Of a DNA stretch of 64,000 bases, positions 28,203-36,878 are shown in pieces. How positions within the stretch are numbered: position 1 is the stretch's first letter; every line of letters begins with the position of its first letter. The notes under the pieces are model-generated. The model made no database searches, was not told where the DNA came from, and saw nothing but the letters and a program-made list of their open reading frames with translations. Origin of the DNA: Clostridium muellerianum (GTDB lineage: Bacteria; Bacillota; Clostridia; Clostridiales; Clostridiaceae); NCBI RefSeq assembly GCF_012926525.1, contig NZ_JABBNI010000004.1, positions 62,001-126,000 of the forward strand. The letters are read 5' to 3'. The translations under genes were made by a program, and so were the position numbers.

Positions 28203-29129
28203 TTAACTCTCCCATATTATAGATTTACTTTTAAAATCATATACATATTCAACAGTACCTGCTCCATTATTACTGCTTAATACTATTGCTCTTTCAAATA
28301 CTTTATTTTCTACAATTTCTTTAAAAACTGGCCTATTATATAAATCCTCCACTCCAAATCCGTGTATTGTAGTGATCAGATTTACCCCTGAATTTAATGC
28401 AAACAATATGCTATCCATGTCTTTATAGGTTCCAATTTCATCACATACAATAACATCAGGAGACATACTTCTAATTGACATCATTATTCCTTCACTTTTG
28501 GGACAACTATCCAAAATATCAGTTCTTATTCCTATCCTTAACTGAGGCACGCCATTGTAACAAGCTGCTATCTCACTTCTTTCATCAATTACACAAACCT
28601 TTTTACCTATAAAACTTTTTTTTTGCATTCCATCAGAAATATTTCTTATCATGTCTCTAATTAAAGTGGTTTTTCCACACTTAGGCGGAGAAATTATTAT
28701 TGTGTTTATTACGCTATTATTTTTAACAACAAAATCCATTAATGAATCTGAGCACCCTATAACTTCCCTGCATATTCTTATGTTAAGAGATGCTATATTT
28801 TTTATTGTCTTTACCTCATCTTTTTCTATAATGCACCTTCCACATATTCCTATTCTGTGACCTCCTCTAATAGTTATATACCCCTTCTTTATTTCTTCTT
28901 CAAAGGCATATATAGAATAATTACTTATCCTTTGTACAATAGCCCTTAAATCTTCCCTACTTGGTACATATTTATATATCATCTCTTCTTTTCCTATTTC
29001 TGCTATTAAGGGCTTGTCTGCTCTTATTCGTATCTCTTGAAGATCTTTTCTTAAAAAAACATCTTCTAAAAACTTTTTTATATCTTCTGGTAAAATGTTT
29101 AAAATTTCTTTCGTATCTATTTTTCTCAT
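28203..29129 (-). CDS. spoIIIAA: Stage III sporulation ATPase AA
   Basis: Cytoplasmic secretion-type ATPase of the SpoIIIA complex. It has 308 residues. Walker A is SPPKCGKT (147-154); the region VIVCDEIGTYKDMDSILFAL is Walker B-like. ATG 29129 sits directly after AAAGGAG, an unusually tight spacing, but stops upstream exclude a longer frame. First gene of the eight-gene operon; a mother-cell sigma-E promoter is expected but I could not place one convincingly. Confidence 0.94.
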   Translation of the reverse strand: MRKIDTKEILNILPEDIKKFLEDVFLRKDLQEIRIRADKPLIAEIGKEEMIYKYVPSREDLRAIVQRISNYSIYAFEEEIKKGYITIRGGHRIGICGRCIIEKDEVKTIKNIASLNIRICREVIGCSDSLMDFVVKNNSVINTIIISPPKCGKTTLIRDMIRNISDGMQKKSFIGKKVCVIDERSEIAACYNGVPQLRIGIRTDILDSCPKSEGIMMSIRSMSPDVIVCDEIGTYKDMDSILFALNSGVNLITTIHGFGVEDLYNRPVFKEIVENKVFERAIVLSSNNGAGTVEYVYDFKSKSIIWES

Positions 29130-29192
29130 CTCCTTTCTTTATACTTATTTCTATTTTCATTTGTTTAAATTTATTCCTCATTAATATAAAAT

Positions 29193-29234
29193 AATAAAAA
29201 AACCATATGAATGTTTAATACATTCATATGGTTT
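29193..29234 (-). terminator. Terminator of the zinc-ribbon gene
   Basis: On the minus strand, AAACCATATGAATG pairs with CATTCATATGGTTT, a perfect 14-bp stem, followed by TTTTTATTATTTT. It separates the gene from spoIIIA. Confidence 0.9.
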
Positions 29235-29270
29235 CTTTTCTCATTTTATTCATTGAATTGTGAAAGAATT

Positions 29271-29642
29271 TTATATTGACATTAAGTTATGGCAATTAGG
29301 ACATGTTATTTTTTCTTTTTGTTTTATTATATCTTTATCAACATACACATCGTCACCGCAGTTAGAACATTTTAGTTGAATGAAATTGTCACCTTCATCT
29401 TCACATAATTCATAATCATTATCATATACATCATCCTGCAAACTAGATAAATCTTCATCCATAGCATCTATATAATCTTCCATATCTCTTTGTGCCCTAG
29501 ACAATTCATCCACTTCTTCAGCCATAACTTTTAGCACATTGATTACTTCAGTTAGCACTTTTCCTTCTTTAGTAGCAGTATTGATTTCTAATCCATCTAC
29601 TAACCCACTTAGATACGCTACCTTTGATATAATATCGCTCAC
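29271..29642 (-). CDS. Small protein with C-terminal zinc ribbon, unknown function
   Basis: It has 123 residues. The N-terminal half is helical (KVAYLSGLVDGLEI, then LTEVINVLKVMAEEVDELSR). An acidic linker follows, then a zinc ribbon with CSNC and CPNC. Similar proteins occur in many clostridia at this place between efp and spoIIIAA. Function unknown to me. ATG 29642 is preceded by an AAGGATG-type ribosome site, and a strong terminator follows. Confidence 0.85.
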   Translation of the reverse strand: MSDIISKVAYLSGLVDGLEINTATKEGKVLTEVINVLKVMAEEVDELSRAQRDMEDYIDAMDEDLSSLQDDVYDNDYELCEDEGDNFIQLKCSNCGDDVYVDKDIIKQKEKITCPNCHNLMSI

Positions 29643-29681
29643 TGTACCACATCCTTAAATTTATTTTGCCATTAGTATTCC

Positions 29682-30239
29682 TTAAACTCTTTCCATATAT
29701 TCTCCAGTTCTAGTATCTACTCTTATCATTTCGCCTTCATTTACGAATATAGGTACATGAACTACTGCTCCTGTTTCAAGAGTAGCAGGTTTTAATACGT
29801 TAGTAGCAGTGTTACCTTTAACTCCTGGGTCTGTTTGTGTTATTTGTAATTCAACAAAGTTTGGAGCTTCTACTGAAAAAGCTTCTCCCTTATAGAATTT
29901 TATTATAGCAAACATATTTTCTTTTAAAAACTTAATAGCATCCTCAACTTTTTCAAAGTTTAAAGGAATTTGTTCAAAGGTTTCCTGATCCATGAAGTAA
30001 TACAATTCTCCATCAGAATACAAATACTGCATTTCTTTTCTTTCTATTACAGCTTCTTGAAGTTTTGCTGTTGGGTTAAAAGTTGTATCAGTAACTCCTC
30101 CTGTTATAACATTTCTAAGTTTTGTTCTAACAAAAGCAGCTCCTTTTCCTGGTTTTACATGAAGGAAGTCTATTACAGTATACACTTGTCCATCTTGTTC
30201 AAAAGTAGTTCCTTTTCTTAAATCTCCTGCTGATATCAT
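29682..30239 (-). CDS. efp: Elongation factor P
   Basis: Relieves ribosome stalling at proline stretches. It has 185 residues with three beta domains. The loop [14 protein letters not shown] carries Lys32, the residue modified in many bacteria. The C-terminal signature is [16 protein letters not shown] 30239 follows GGAGGGATACATAAA. It lies after the peptidase gene, the usual Firmicutes pair. Confidence 0.97.
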   Translation of the reverse strand: MISAGDLRKGTTFEQDGQVYTVIDFLHVKPGKGAAFVRTKLRNVITGGVTDTTFNPTAKLQEAVIERKEMQYLYSDGELYYFMDQETFEQIPLNFEKVEDAIKFLKENMFAIIKFYKGEAFSVEAPNFVELQITQTDPGVKGNTATNVLKPATLETGAVVHVPIFVNEGEMIRVDTRTGEYMERV

Positions 30240-30305
30240 TTTATGTATCCCTCCAAAATTTATTAATCATTTTATATTATAACCCTTTCAGGTAATTATA
30301 TACAT

Positions 30306-31382
30306 TTAATCTATACATATAAGCTGTTTTGGTGATTTTGATAATGTTTCTGATCCATTCTCTGTAATTACAAGTAAATCTTCTATTCTTACGCCGCCAA
30401 ATCCTGGTATATATATTCCTGGCTCATCTGTAACTATCATTCCCGGTTTTAATATTTCAGTGCTTCTATATCCAACAGAAGGTGCTTCATGAATTTGTCT
30501 TCCTACTCCGTGACCAAGTCCATGTCCAAAATAATCTCCATAACCTTTTTCTCTTATATAACCTCTTGCAGTTTCATCTACATCAATAGCAGATACTCCC
30601 GGTTTATAAGCCTTTAAAGCTCTTTCTTGTGCTTCTAACACTGTATTATATACTTTTATCATTTTTTCTGAAGGTTCTCCAATAACTATGGTCCTTGTCA
30701 TATCAGAACAATATTCTCTATAAATACAGCCATAATCAAGAGTTAAAAATTCACCTTTATTAACAACTTTCTCTGTAGCTTGACCATGAGGTAAACTTGA
30801 TCTAACACCGGATGCCACAATTGAAGGAAATGATAAATCTGTAGCACCTAATTTTTTCATATAAAATTCAAGTTCAAGACCTATTTCTCTCTCTGTCATT
30901 CCAACCTTTATAAACTTAAGCATATGATCAAAAGCCTTATCTGCAATTTCAGCTGCCTTTTTTATTAACTTCAATTCAGATTCATCCTTTATAACCCTAA
31001 TCTGCTCAACCATTCCTTTCATTGGAACCAATTCACACTGAACTTTAGATTTGTAAAGATTATAAGTAGCAAATGAAAGTACATCTTCTTCAAATCCAAG
31101 AGTTTTAATATTATTATTTTTAACTAACTCTCCTAAAAAATCCTGAAAAGAAGTGCCTTTGTTATATTCTATAACTTCATAATCTTTAACTTGCTGTTTT
31201 GCTTGCTCTGTAAATCTTGAATCTGTAATAAAAAATGTTTTATCCTTAGTTATAACTGAAAAACTTTCATCTCCAGTAAAACCACTTAAATAATTTCTGT
31301 TGTAATCTCCTACAAGTAAAACAGCATCCATGCTTTTTGCATTCATTAATTTTCTAAGTTCCCCTATTCTTTTTTTAAACAT
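30306..31382 (-). CDS. Xaa-Pro aminopeptidase / dipeptidase (M24B)
   Basis: Cytoplasmic metallopeptidase that removes residues next to proline. It has 358 residues: an N-terminal creatinase-like domain (VGDYNRNYLSGFTGDES) and the pita-bread catalytic domain with metal ligands in LDYGCIYREYCSDMTRT, FGHGLGHGVG and VTDEPGIYIPG. Equivalent to pepP/pepQ (yqhT) next to efp in Bacillus. Confidence 0.94.
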   Translation of the reverse strand: MFKKRIGELRKLMNAKSMDAVLLVGDYNRNYLSGFTGDESFSVITKDKTFFITDSRFTEQAKQQVKDYEVIEYNKGTSFQDFLGELVKNNNIKTLGFEEDVLSFATYNLYKSKVQCELVPMKGMVEQIRVIKDESELKLIKKAAEIADKAFDHMLKFIKVGMTEREIGLELEFYMKKLGATDLSFPSIVASGVRSSLPHGQATEKVVNKGEFLTLDYGCIYREYCSDMTRTIVIGEPSEKMIKVYNTVLEAQERALKAYKPGVSAIDVDETARGYIREKGYGDYFGHGLGHGVGRQIHEAPSVGYRSTEILKPGMIVTDEPGIYIPGFGGVRIEDLLVITENGSETLSKSPKQLICID

Positions 31383-31747
31383 ATTTAACTCCCCTTTAAA
31401 ATTAAAATAAAATAAAAAAAAATATAATATATTACTAATTTACCTAAAATTTTTAATAATTATTCATTTGTTTTTTTCTATATAAAATTGAAACTTTTTA
31501 TAATACAATGAGCCTTAGTGGACAATGTTATTTTATCAAAACTTGTGATTATTTGCAAATACTATTAGCTTCTTTTGTACTTACATTTTGGGTACTATTT
31601 AAAAATAATACGGCGCAAGGGTGCAGTGAAAGTTTGTATTTATCGCTACTTTATAATGAACAGTTGATTTTTATACACCATGCATTCAATGCGGACTCCG
31701 CCTAAAAAGTTGTGTCACATTATACTTAATATATTGAAATTTCATTT
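31383..31747. other. Gene-free region with unexplained structured-looking segment
   Basis: AT-rich flanks surround 31500-31735, which has higher GC and short palindromes (GCGGACTCCGC, GCATTCAATGC) and the block CGGCGCAAGGGTGCAG. A plus-strand frame of 65 codons (31508-31705) lacks a ribosome site. No known RNA family recognised. In Bacillus aroQ (yqhS) lies here; I see no trace of it. Confidence 0.4.
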
Positions 31748-32161
31748 TTATTTCTGAACTTTCATATTTATTTGGGTCATTATCCCGTCTCCAATGCCTT
31801 TTTCTATATACAATTTTTTAATATCCGTAGACATATTTTTATTTTGTATTTTTTTGAACACATCTGTTGTTTTTAGAACATCCCAATTGTTCTTAACTTC
31901 AATTTCTGTCACTTCGGAACTTTTCTTATTATTAAATTTTATTTCTTCTATTCCTTGTTCATCCTGCAAAAATCTTACAATATCACTGCATTCAATACTT
32001 CTAGAATCTGCCTCTTTACTTTTTTCTATCTGTTCTAAATTACTTAATTTTGTGTTATATTTAAACTTCTGCCTAATAAAAAAATAATTATAAAATAAAA
32101 ATACTATAAAAAAAGTAATACAAATAACTAATATAACTTTATATTTTTCTTCTTTATTCAT
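31748..32161 (-). CDS. PilO-like pilus assembly protein (putative)
   Basis: It has 137 residues: one membrane span at 7-27 followed by a helix and a small alpha/beta domain (EIEVKNNWDVLKTTDVFKKI). Size, topology and position after a PilN-like gene suggest PilO/GspM, part of the inner-membrane alignment complex. Sequence similarity is weak, so the assignment is mainly from context. Last gene of the pilus cluster. Confidence 0.6.
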   Translation of the reverse strand: MNKEEKYKVILVICITFFIVFLFYNYFFIRQKFKYNTKLSNLEQIEKSKEADSRSIECSDIVRFLQDEQGIEEIKFNNKKSSEVTEIEVKNNWDVLKTTDVFKKIQNKNMSTDIKKLYIEKGIGDGIMTQINMKVQK

Positions 32162-32183
32162 ACTAATCTATGTCCCCCTTCTG

Positions 32184-32645
32184 TCATTTTTGTTGTAGTG
32201 TTATTTGACTCAAATTATCTTTATTATTACAGGAAACATGAACATATTTTATATTAAATTTATTACTATTTTCAACTTTCTTTATAAGTGCTATAAAATC
32301 TACTTGTTCCAAATTAAATTTAATATCTACACTTTTATTTTCTACACATACACTTTTGAATTTACCTGTTTCATAAATACTTTCTTCAAATTTAAAAAAC
32401 GAATCTAATGTTTGATTATTCTTATTATATAATTTTCTTTTTTCATCATGCTCTGCTTTTAATGAAATAGTTTTTTCATTAATTTTTTCATTTATATCCC
32501 TTATACTATTTTTGTTTAACATAATCATATCGACAAGCATTAAATCCATAGTAAAAAATATAATTATAAATATCTTTAAAAATTTTATTTTTTTTACTTT
32601 TATTTTTTTTAAATACCAATCAGGCAAAAAAAATAAGCATTTCAA
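32184..32645 (-). CDS. PilN-like pilus assembly protein (putative)
   Basis: It has 153 residues. A short cytoplasmic N-terminus (FLPDWYLKK), a membrane span at about 23-42, a coiled coil and a small C-terminal domain. This is the usual layout of PilN/GspL C-terminal proteins. The start is TTG 32645 with GGAGG 8 nt upstream, lying in the end of the preceding gene. Assigned from topology and place. Confidence 0.6.
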   Translation of the reverse strand: MKCLFFLPDWYLKKIKVKKIKFLKIFIIIFFTMDLMLVDMIMLNKNSIRDINEKINEKTISLKAEHDEKRKLYNKNNQTLDSFFKFEESIYETGKFKSVCVENKSVDIKFNLEQVDFIALIKKVENSNKFNIKYVHVSCNNKDNLSQITLQQK

Positions 32646-33413
32646 TTATATTACCTCCAACTTATCTTTACATATAGTTCCAAGATCACTACAGTTGTAT
32701 TTCAATGAAAGCTTTTGTATTAAATCCTCATAAGGCAAATTCAGTAAAAAAATGTTATTTAAATTTTTAAATATACCATTCACCTCACAATTTTCCTTAA
32801 ATTTATCTATGTTTTCTTGAATACTATCTTTATCAAAACTCTTTATCACACTATTTGCTAATATTTTTCCATTTACGCAAGCTAAAAGATAAAGTTTATA
32901 TTCATATAAAAAAGTAAAAATATACTCATGTTCCCTTATTAATTTTTTATAATTGTTTAAAATACAAAATTGTATAGGATATATACCCTTTATGCTGCCT
33001 CCCTTTTTCACACATTTTTCTATAGCATTATCTTTATCCCAATTTAAACAAAATACAATTACATCTAAGCTTTTGCCATTATCCTTAAACACATCATATG
33101 TAAACATTATTTTATCCATATCCATATTTTTAAAACGATATTCAAGTTCGCTCTTAATAACAGAATAAAGTTTTTTCCTCCCTACCTTAGGAACTTCTAT
33201 AAGCTTTACATATACTTGTTCTCCTTGTACAATAACAAAAATATTTTTATTTCTAAGTTCAACTTTAATATCATCTATATTTTTGACTTTAATCCCTAAG
33301 CTCTCTTTCCACTTATTTCCCCTTATTTTATTTATAAAACTTTTTTTCACAATATCTCTATATATAAAACCTTCATCATAAACCTGCAATATACCATTTT
33401 TTATCATTTTCAT
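32646..33413 (-). CDS. PilM/GspL-like cytoplasmic pilus protein (putative)
   Basis: It has 255 residues and no membrane span, shorter than typical PilM (about 350). VKLIEVPKVGRKKLYSVIKS resembles the PilM region, and the actin-like fold seems partial. It would couple the ATPase to PilN/PilO. It overlaps the preceding minor pilin by 4 nt (ATGA). Function inferred. Confidence 0.55.
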   Translation of the reverse strand: MKMIKNGILQVYDEGFIYRDIVKKSFINKIRGNKWKESLGIKVKNIDDIKVELRNKNIFVIVQGEQVYVKLIEVPKVGRKKLYSVIKSELEYRFKNMDMDKIMFTYDVFKDNGKSLDVIVFCLNWDKDNAIEKCVKKGGSIKGIYPIQFCILNNYKKLIREHEYIFTFLYEYKLYLLACVNGKILANSVIKSFDKDSIQENIDKFKENCEVNGIFKNLNNIFLLNLPYEDLIQKLSLKYNCSDLGTICKDKLEVI

Positions 33414-33862
33414 TTACCTCCTTCTTCGAAAATGCAATCTATACAATTATAAAAAATAGAATTATTTTTTACCTTATATTCATATAATTCTTCTCTACAA
33501 AATCTACTATTTACATAATACACAACTTCAAAACAGTTTTCTTCCTTATTATATTTAACATATGAATTTTCATATGTTACTACAGGACCTGATAAAGAAT
33601 TTAAATATTCTTTTAGTCCATCATCTGTTAAATTCGTAACGGTTTTGTATAATAGTTCATCTAATTCAGTAAATATATATTCTTTAACTTTTTGAGTACA
33701 TTCAGCTTTTAATACACCCTTTTCCATATTTAAATTATTTTCTCTTTTCAAAACTTCTAACTTAAAGCAATTTAAAGCTATAAAAATACATAAAGTAACT
33801 ATAAATGTTACATATATTAAGATAAACCCTCTTGTTCTTTTTCTCTCTCTATTGGAAAACAT
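33410..33862 (-). CDS. PilX-like minor pilin or pilus-associated membrane protein
   Basis: It has 150 residues. A basic N-terminus (NRERKRTRG) is followed by a hydrophobic stretch FILIYVTFIVTLCIFIALN, like PilX/GspK N-termini; the usual Glu at position +5 is missing, as in some such proteins. The rest is extracytoplasmic with paired cysteines near the C-terminus. It overlaps the preceding gene by 46 nt. Confidence 0.65.
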   Translation of the reverse strand: MFSNRERKRTRGFILIYVTFIVTLCIFIALNCFKLEVLKRENNLNMEKGVLKAECTQKVKEYIFTELDELLYKTVTNLTDDGLKEYLNSLSGPVVTYENSYVKYNKEENCFEVVYYVNSRFCREELYEYKVKNNSIFYNCIDCIFEEGGK

Positions 33863-34332
33863 CTTTTATACACATTACCTTTCTTGGTTTCTATAGATAT
33901 ATACATTACATGCTTATCCTTTTTTACATTGAAATTTTTAATATTCTTAAGTATATTATTGGGTGTTGAAAAATACTCTGAACCATAACTTATTATTATA
34001 TCTGAATCTTTATCCTTTCTTATGTAATCAAACCTTCCTTTATTAGATCTTATTACAATTACATTATCACCTTTTATTTTTATATACCTTCCATCATCTA
34101 TTTCATGCTGAATTATCATAAAAGCTTCATTTATATAAAAGGATTCTCTACTAGAATTTATTTCCTGTCTATGAATCTTCATATATCTCCCCATAACAAC
34201 TGCTTGAACAGATGTTATAATACCTATTAATGAAATTACTAGCATAAGTTCTATTAACATAAATCCTTTTTTTATATAAACTTTATTCCTTATATGAATT
34301 TTATTTTTTATAACTTCCCTTATAAAATCCAC
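33817..34332 (-). CDS. Minor pilin with type IV prepilin signal
   Basis: It has 171 residues. Prepilin cleavage site KKG|FMLIELMLVISLIG with Glu at +5. The leader is long (about 22 residues) if GTG 34332 is the start; this is the only usual start codon before the cleavage site, and it overlaps the end of the preceding gene by 32 nt. The C-terminal part is extracytoplasmic beta-rich. Probably a tip or priming pilin (GspJ-like). Confidence 0.75.
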   Translation of the reverse strand: MDFIREVIKNKIHIRNKVYIKKGFMLIELMLVISLIGIITSVQAVVMGRYMKIHRQEINSSRESFYINEAFMIIQHEIDDGRYIKIKGDNVIVIRSNKGRFDYIRKDKDSDIIISYGSEYFSTPNNILKNIKNFNVKKDKHVMYISIETKKGNVYKRCFPIEREKEQEGLS

Positions 34333-34747
34333 ACTCCATGATCCTTTCCTTTTTAATTATCTGAGTATAAAGTTTTAAATTAACTTTATATACTTTATCT
34401 CCTTCTACCTGCATAATTAAATATGGTTTATCTTTAGGCTTATTTTGTGTAAATAAATCATTTAAATTTCTACCTGTAAAATCATCTAATTTATACTTTG
34501 CTATCGGGCAATAGCACTTACCTTGATTTTTTAAACTTTGTATATCACTATAACTAAAATTGTAAATCATATTGTTTTTTATGTACTCCATACATAGTGA
34601 ATATCTCATTATACTTTCATTGTACTTTTTTAATTTTGATGTTTTTAATTGTATATTTAAGCACACAGCAAATAAAACTGAAAATAAGGTAATAGTACAT
34701 AACACTTCAATAAGAGTAAATCCCTCTTTCTTCTTTAAAATCAACAT
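34301..34747 (-). CDS. Minor pilin with type IV prepilin signal (GspI-like)
   Basis: It has about 148 residues. The leader KKKEG precedes FTLIEVLCTITLF, with Glu at +5. I choose ATG 34747, which gives a short leader; an in-frame GTG at 34762 is also possible. The 5' end overlaps the preceding pilin gene. Two cysteines (KCYCP) may form a disulphide. Confidence 0.75.
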   Translation of the reverse strand: MLILKKKEGFTLIEVLCTITLFSVLFAVCLNIQLKTSKLKKYNESIMRYSLCMEYIKNNMIYNFSYSDIQSLKNQGKCYCPIAKYKLDDFTGRNLNDLFTQNKPKDKPYLIMQVEGDKVYKVNLKLYTQIIKKERIMECGFYKGSYKK

Positions 34748-35174
34748 AAGCAGTCCCAACACATACTGTTACATAGTGTCTTTTTCCTTTCCTATCCTTA
34801 AAAATTATAGTACAAGCATCTCCAGTCATGCCTTTGTTATCTATTTTAATTTCTTTACCTGTTCTTCCTATGCTTAAGGTAAATTTAGCAGGCAACGGCA
34901 GTCTATTAACCTCTTCTAAACCACAATTTAAAGTTAAGCACTCTCTATCCACGTTTAAGTATATGTGTCCCCCCTTTCTCTTACTTCTACAATATTCTCT
35001 TGAGGTATTAATAAAGTTCACCATTACATTACCAAAAGTTTCAGCCTCTATATCATTCTTCAATGTATTCAAACCTGATAAGCTTAAGAAACTATAACTT
35101 AATAATATTGAAATTATAGTAATCACCAACATTAATTCTATTAACATAAATCCCTTTAATTTGTTCTTTCTCAT
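34707..35174 (-). CDS. Minor pilin with type IV prepilin signal (GspH-like)
   Basis: It has 155 residues. Prepilin site KLKG|FMLIELMLVITIIS with Glu at +5, then a soluble domain with three or four cysteines (REYCRSKRKGGH, RECLTLNCGLEEV). ATG 35174. Third of a run of overlapping pilin-like genes. Confidence 0.8.
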   Translation of the reverse strand: MRKNKLKGFMLIELMLVITIISILLSYSFLSLSGLNTLKNDIEAETFGNVMVNFINTSREYCRSKRKGGHIYLNVDRECLTLNCGLEEVNRLPLPAKFTLSIGRTGKEIKIDNKGMTGDACTIIFKDRKGKRHYVTVCVGTAYVDFKEERGIYSY

Positions 35175-35239
35175 AATTTTACAAACCTTTATTTATATCT
35201 ATTTTTCTATGTTCTAAGCTTTAGTTTTACAATTTTAAA

Positions 35240-35632
35240 TTATTTTCTAGGAAATATTTGCTGTCCTTCACAATTGACTATACATGTATTGTTACCTGTA
35301 TTTATTTCTACAGAACAATCCCTACCATCACTCTTATAACCGATATTAATACTTTCACCATCTACAGTAACATTATTAATGGCTTCTACTGAAGTAAGTT
35401 CATTTATAGTACTAGTTACATCAGATTCATTAAAATTGCCATCATTATTGCCATAACTAGACATAGCTGCAGTTTGTATTTGTTTTGCAGCACTTACAGC
35501 TTTAGCATTTCTAGCTTTTTGTTGATATGCTGAAACTTTAGGTATTAAAACTCCCATTAATATTAAAATTATTGTTATAACCAGCATAAGTTCTATTAGT
35601 GTAAAACCCTTATGCTTATAAAAATTTTTCAT
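35240..35632 (-). CDS. Major pilin-like protein (type IV prepilin)
   Basis: It has 130 residues. Prepilin site HKG|FTLIELMLVITIILILMG with Glu at +5, then SAYQQKARNAKAVSAAKQIQ, the helix typical of major pilins and ComGC/GspG proteins. C-terminal pair of cysteines (DCSVEINTGNNTCIVNCEGQ). Directly after the platform gene, where the main subunit normally lies. Confidence 0.85.
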   Translation of the reverse strand: MKNFYKHKGFTLIELMLVITIILILMGVLIPKVSAYQQKARNAKAVSAAKQIQTAAMSSYGNNDGNFNESDVTSTINELTSVEAINNVTVDGESINIGYKSDGRDCSVEINTGNNTCIVNCEGQQIFPRK

Positions 35633-35661
35633 TATTTTATTTCTCCAACACCTTTCTCACT

Positions 35662-36858
35662 TTAATCTATTGAATCCGTAATATTAAATATAGGAAGAAG
35701 AGCCCCTACCACAACTACTCCTATAAAAACAGCTAAAATTAGTATTGTTACTGGTTCTATAAAATTCACCATTTTCTTTAACCTATCTTCAACTTCATAT
35801 TCAAAAATACTTGATATTTTAAACAACATAGATTCTAAGGTTCCGCAAATTTCTCCAATCCTTATTAAATTTAAAAAAGTAGGATTTCCTATACCTTGCT
35901 TTTTAAAAGAAACATATATACTCTCTCCTTTTCTTATATTTCTAATAGAATTTTGAACCTTCTGCTCTAAAACTTTATTTTGTATTGTACTTACACATAT
36001 ATCTAACGCTTTAATTATAGGAATACCTGCAGAAATAAGTAATGCTAAAGATTTGCTAAATTCACTAACCAAAAACTTACTATAGATATTACCTATAATA
36101 GGAAAACTTAATTTTAACCTATCAAAATATATTTTTCCTTTAAAAGTTTTACTGAACTTATATAAAATAAACATAGCTATAATTAACACTAAATTTGTAA
36201 TAAAAAATTTGTCTTTAAAAAATGTAAAAAACCACAAAATTGTAGATGTTAAAATTGGAATATTGCCTCCTGTGCTGGAAAGAATACCTGTAAATTCTGG
36301 TACTATTTTCATCATTAAAAAAGTAAGCATTAATATAGATGTAATTAAAACCATGATTGGATATGATAATGCAGCTTTTATTTTATTGAATGTTTTATGT
36401 CTTTTTGCGTAATATTCTGATAATTCTTTAAGCACTATTTCTAACTTTCCTGACTCTTCTCCTATTTTAATCATTTGTATCATAAATAAAGGATATATAT
36501 TAGAAAACTTTTTTATACTTTCATATATTGTTTCCCCTCTTTCTATGTTTCTTTGTACATTATGCATACTTTCCTTTATTACTTCTTTTCTACTTTCGGT
36601 ACAAACCATATTAAAAACTTCTGATATTTGAAGCCCTGAAGCTATCATTTCACTTAAATTATTACACAATAAACTTATATCTTGAAAGTTAGCTTTTCTA
36701 AAAAATATTGTTTTTAATATGTTTTTATCAATCCTATAGTTTAATAAAAAATAATCTTTTTCTCTAAGAACATTATTTAAATCTTTTACACTTTCAGCTC
36801 TATATTTTCCACTAACTTTATTTCCCTGCATATTTACAGCTTTATAATTGATAAATAT
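35662..36858 (-). CDS. Type IV pilus/type II secretion platform protein PilC/GspF/ComGB (probable AUA start)
   Basis: Polytopic inner-membrane protein on which pilins assemble. About 398 residues, with two GspF repeats (LCNNLSEMIASGLQISEVF and FSKSLALLISAGIPIIKAL) and three membrane spans. The first ATG in frame (36831) lacks a ribosome site and would cut the conserved N-terminus YKAVNMQGNKVSGKYRAES. The frame is open upstream, and AGGAG (36870-36866) sits 7 nt before an ATA codon at 36858 in that frame; no ATG, GTG or TTG is available there. I therefore infer an AUA start. Follows pilB by about 20 nt. Confidence 0.85.
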   Translation of the reverse strand: MFINYKAVNMQGNKVSGKYRAESVKDLNNVLREKDYFLLNYRIDKNILKTIFFRKANFQDISLLCNNLSEMIASGLQISEVFNMVCTESRKEVIKESMHNVQRNIERGETIYESIKKFSNIYPLFMIQMIKIGEESGKLEIVLKELSEYYAKRHKTFNKIKAALSYPIMVLITSILMLTFLMMKIVPEFTGILSSTGGNIPILTSTILWFFTFFKDKFFITNLVLIIAMFILYKFSKTFKGKIYFDRLKLSFPIIGNIYSKFLVSEFSKSLALLISAGIPIIKALDICVSTIQNKVLEQKVQNSIRNIRKGESIYVSFKKQGIGNPTFLNLIRIGEICGTLESMLFKISSIFEYEVEDRLKKMVNFIEPVTILILAVFIGVVVVGALLPIFNITDSID

Positions 36859-36878
36859 GGTACTTCTCCTTTCTTCTT

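Noticed and set aside
31508-31705. 65-codon plus-strand open frame
   Set aside because: No ribosome site before the ATG and no recognisable family. The region is noted as unexplained instead.
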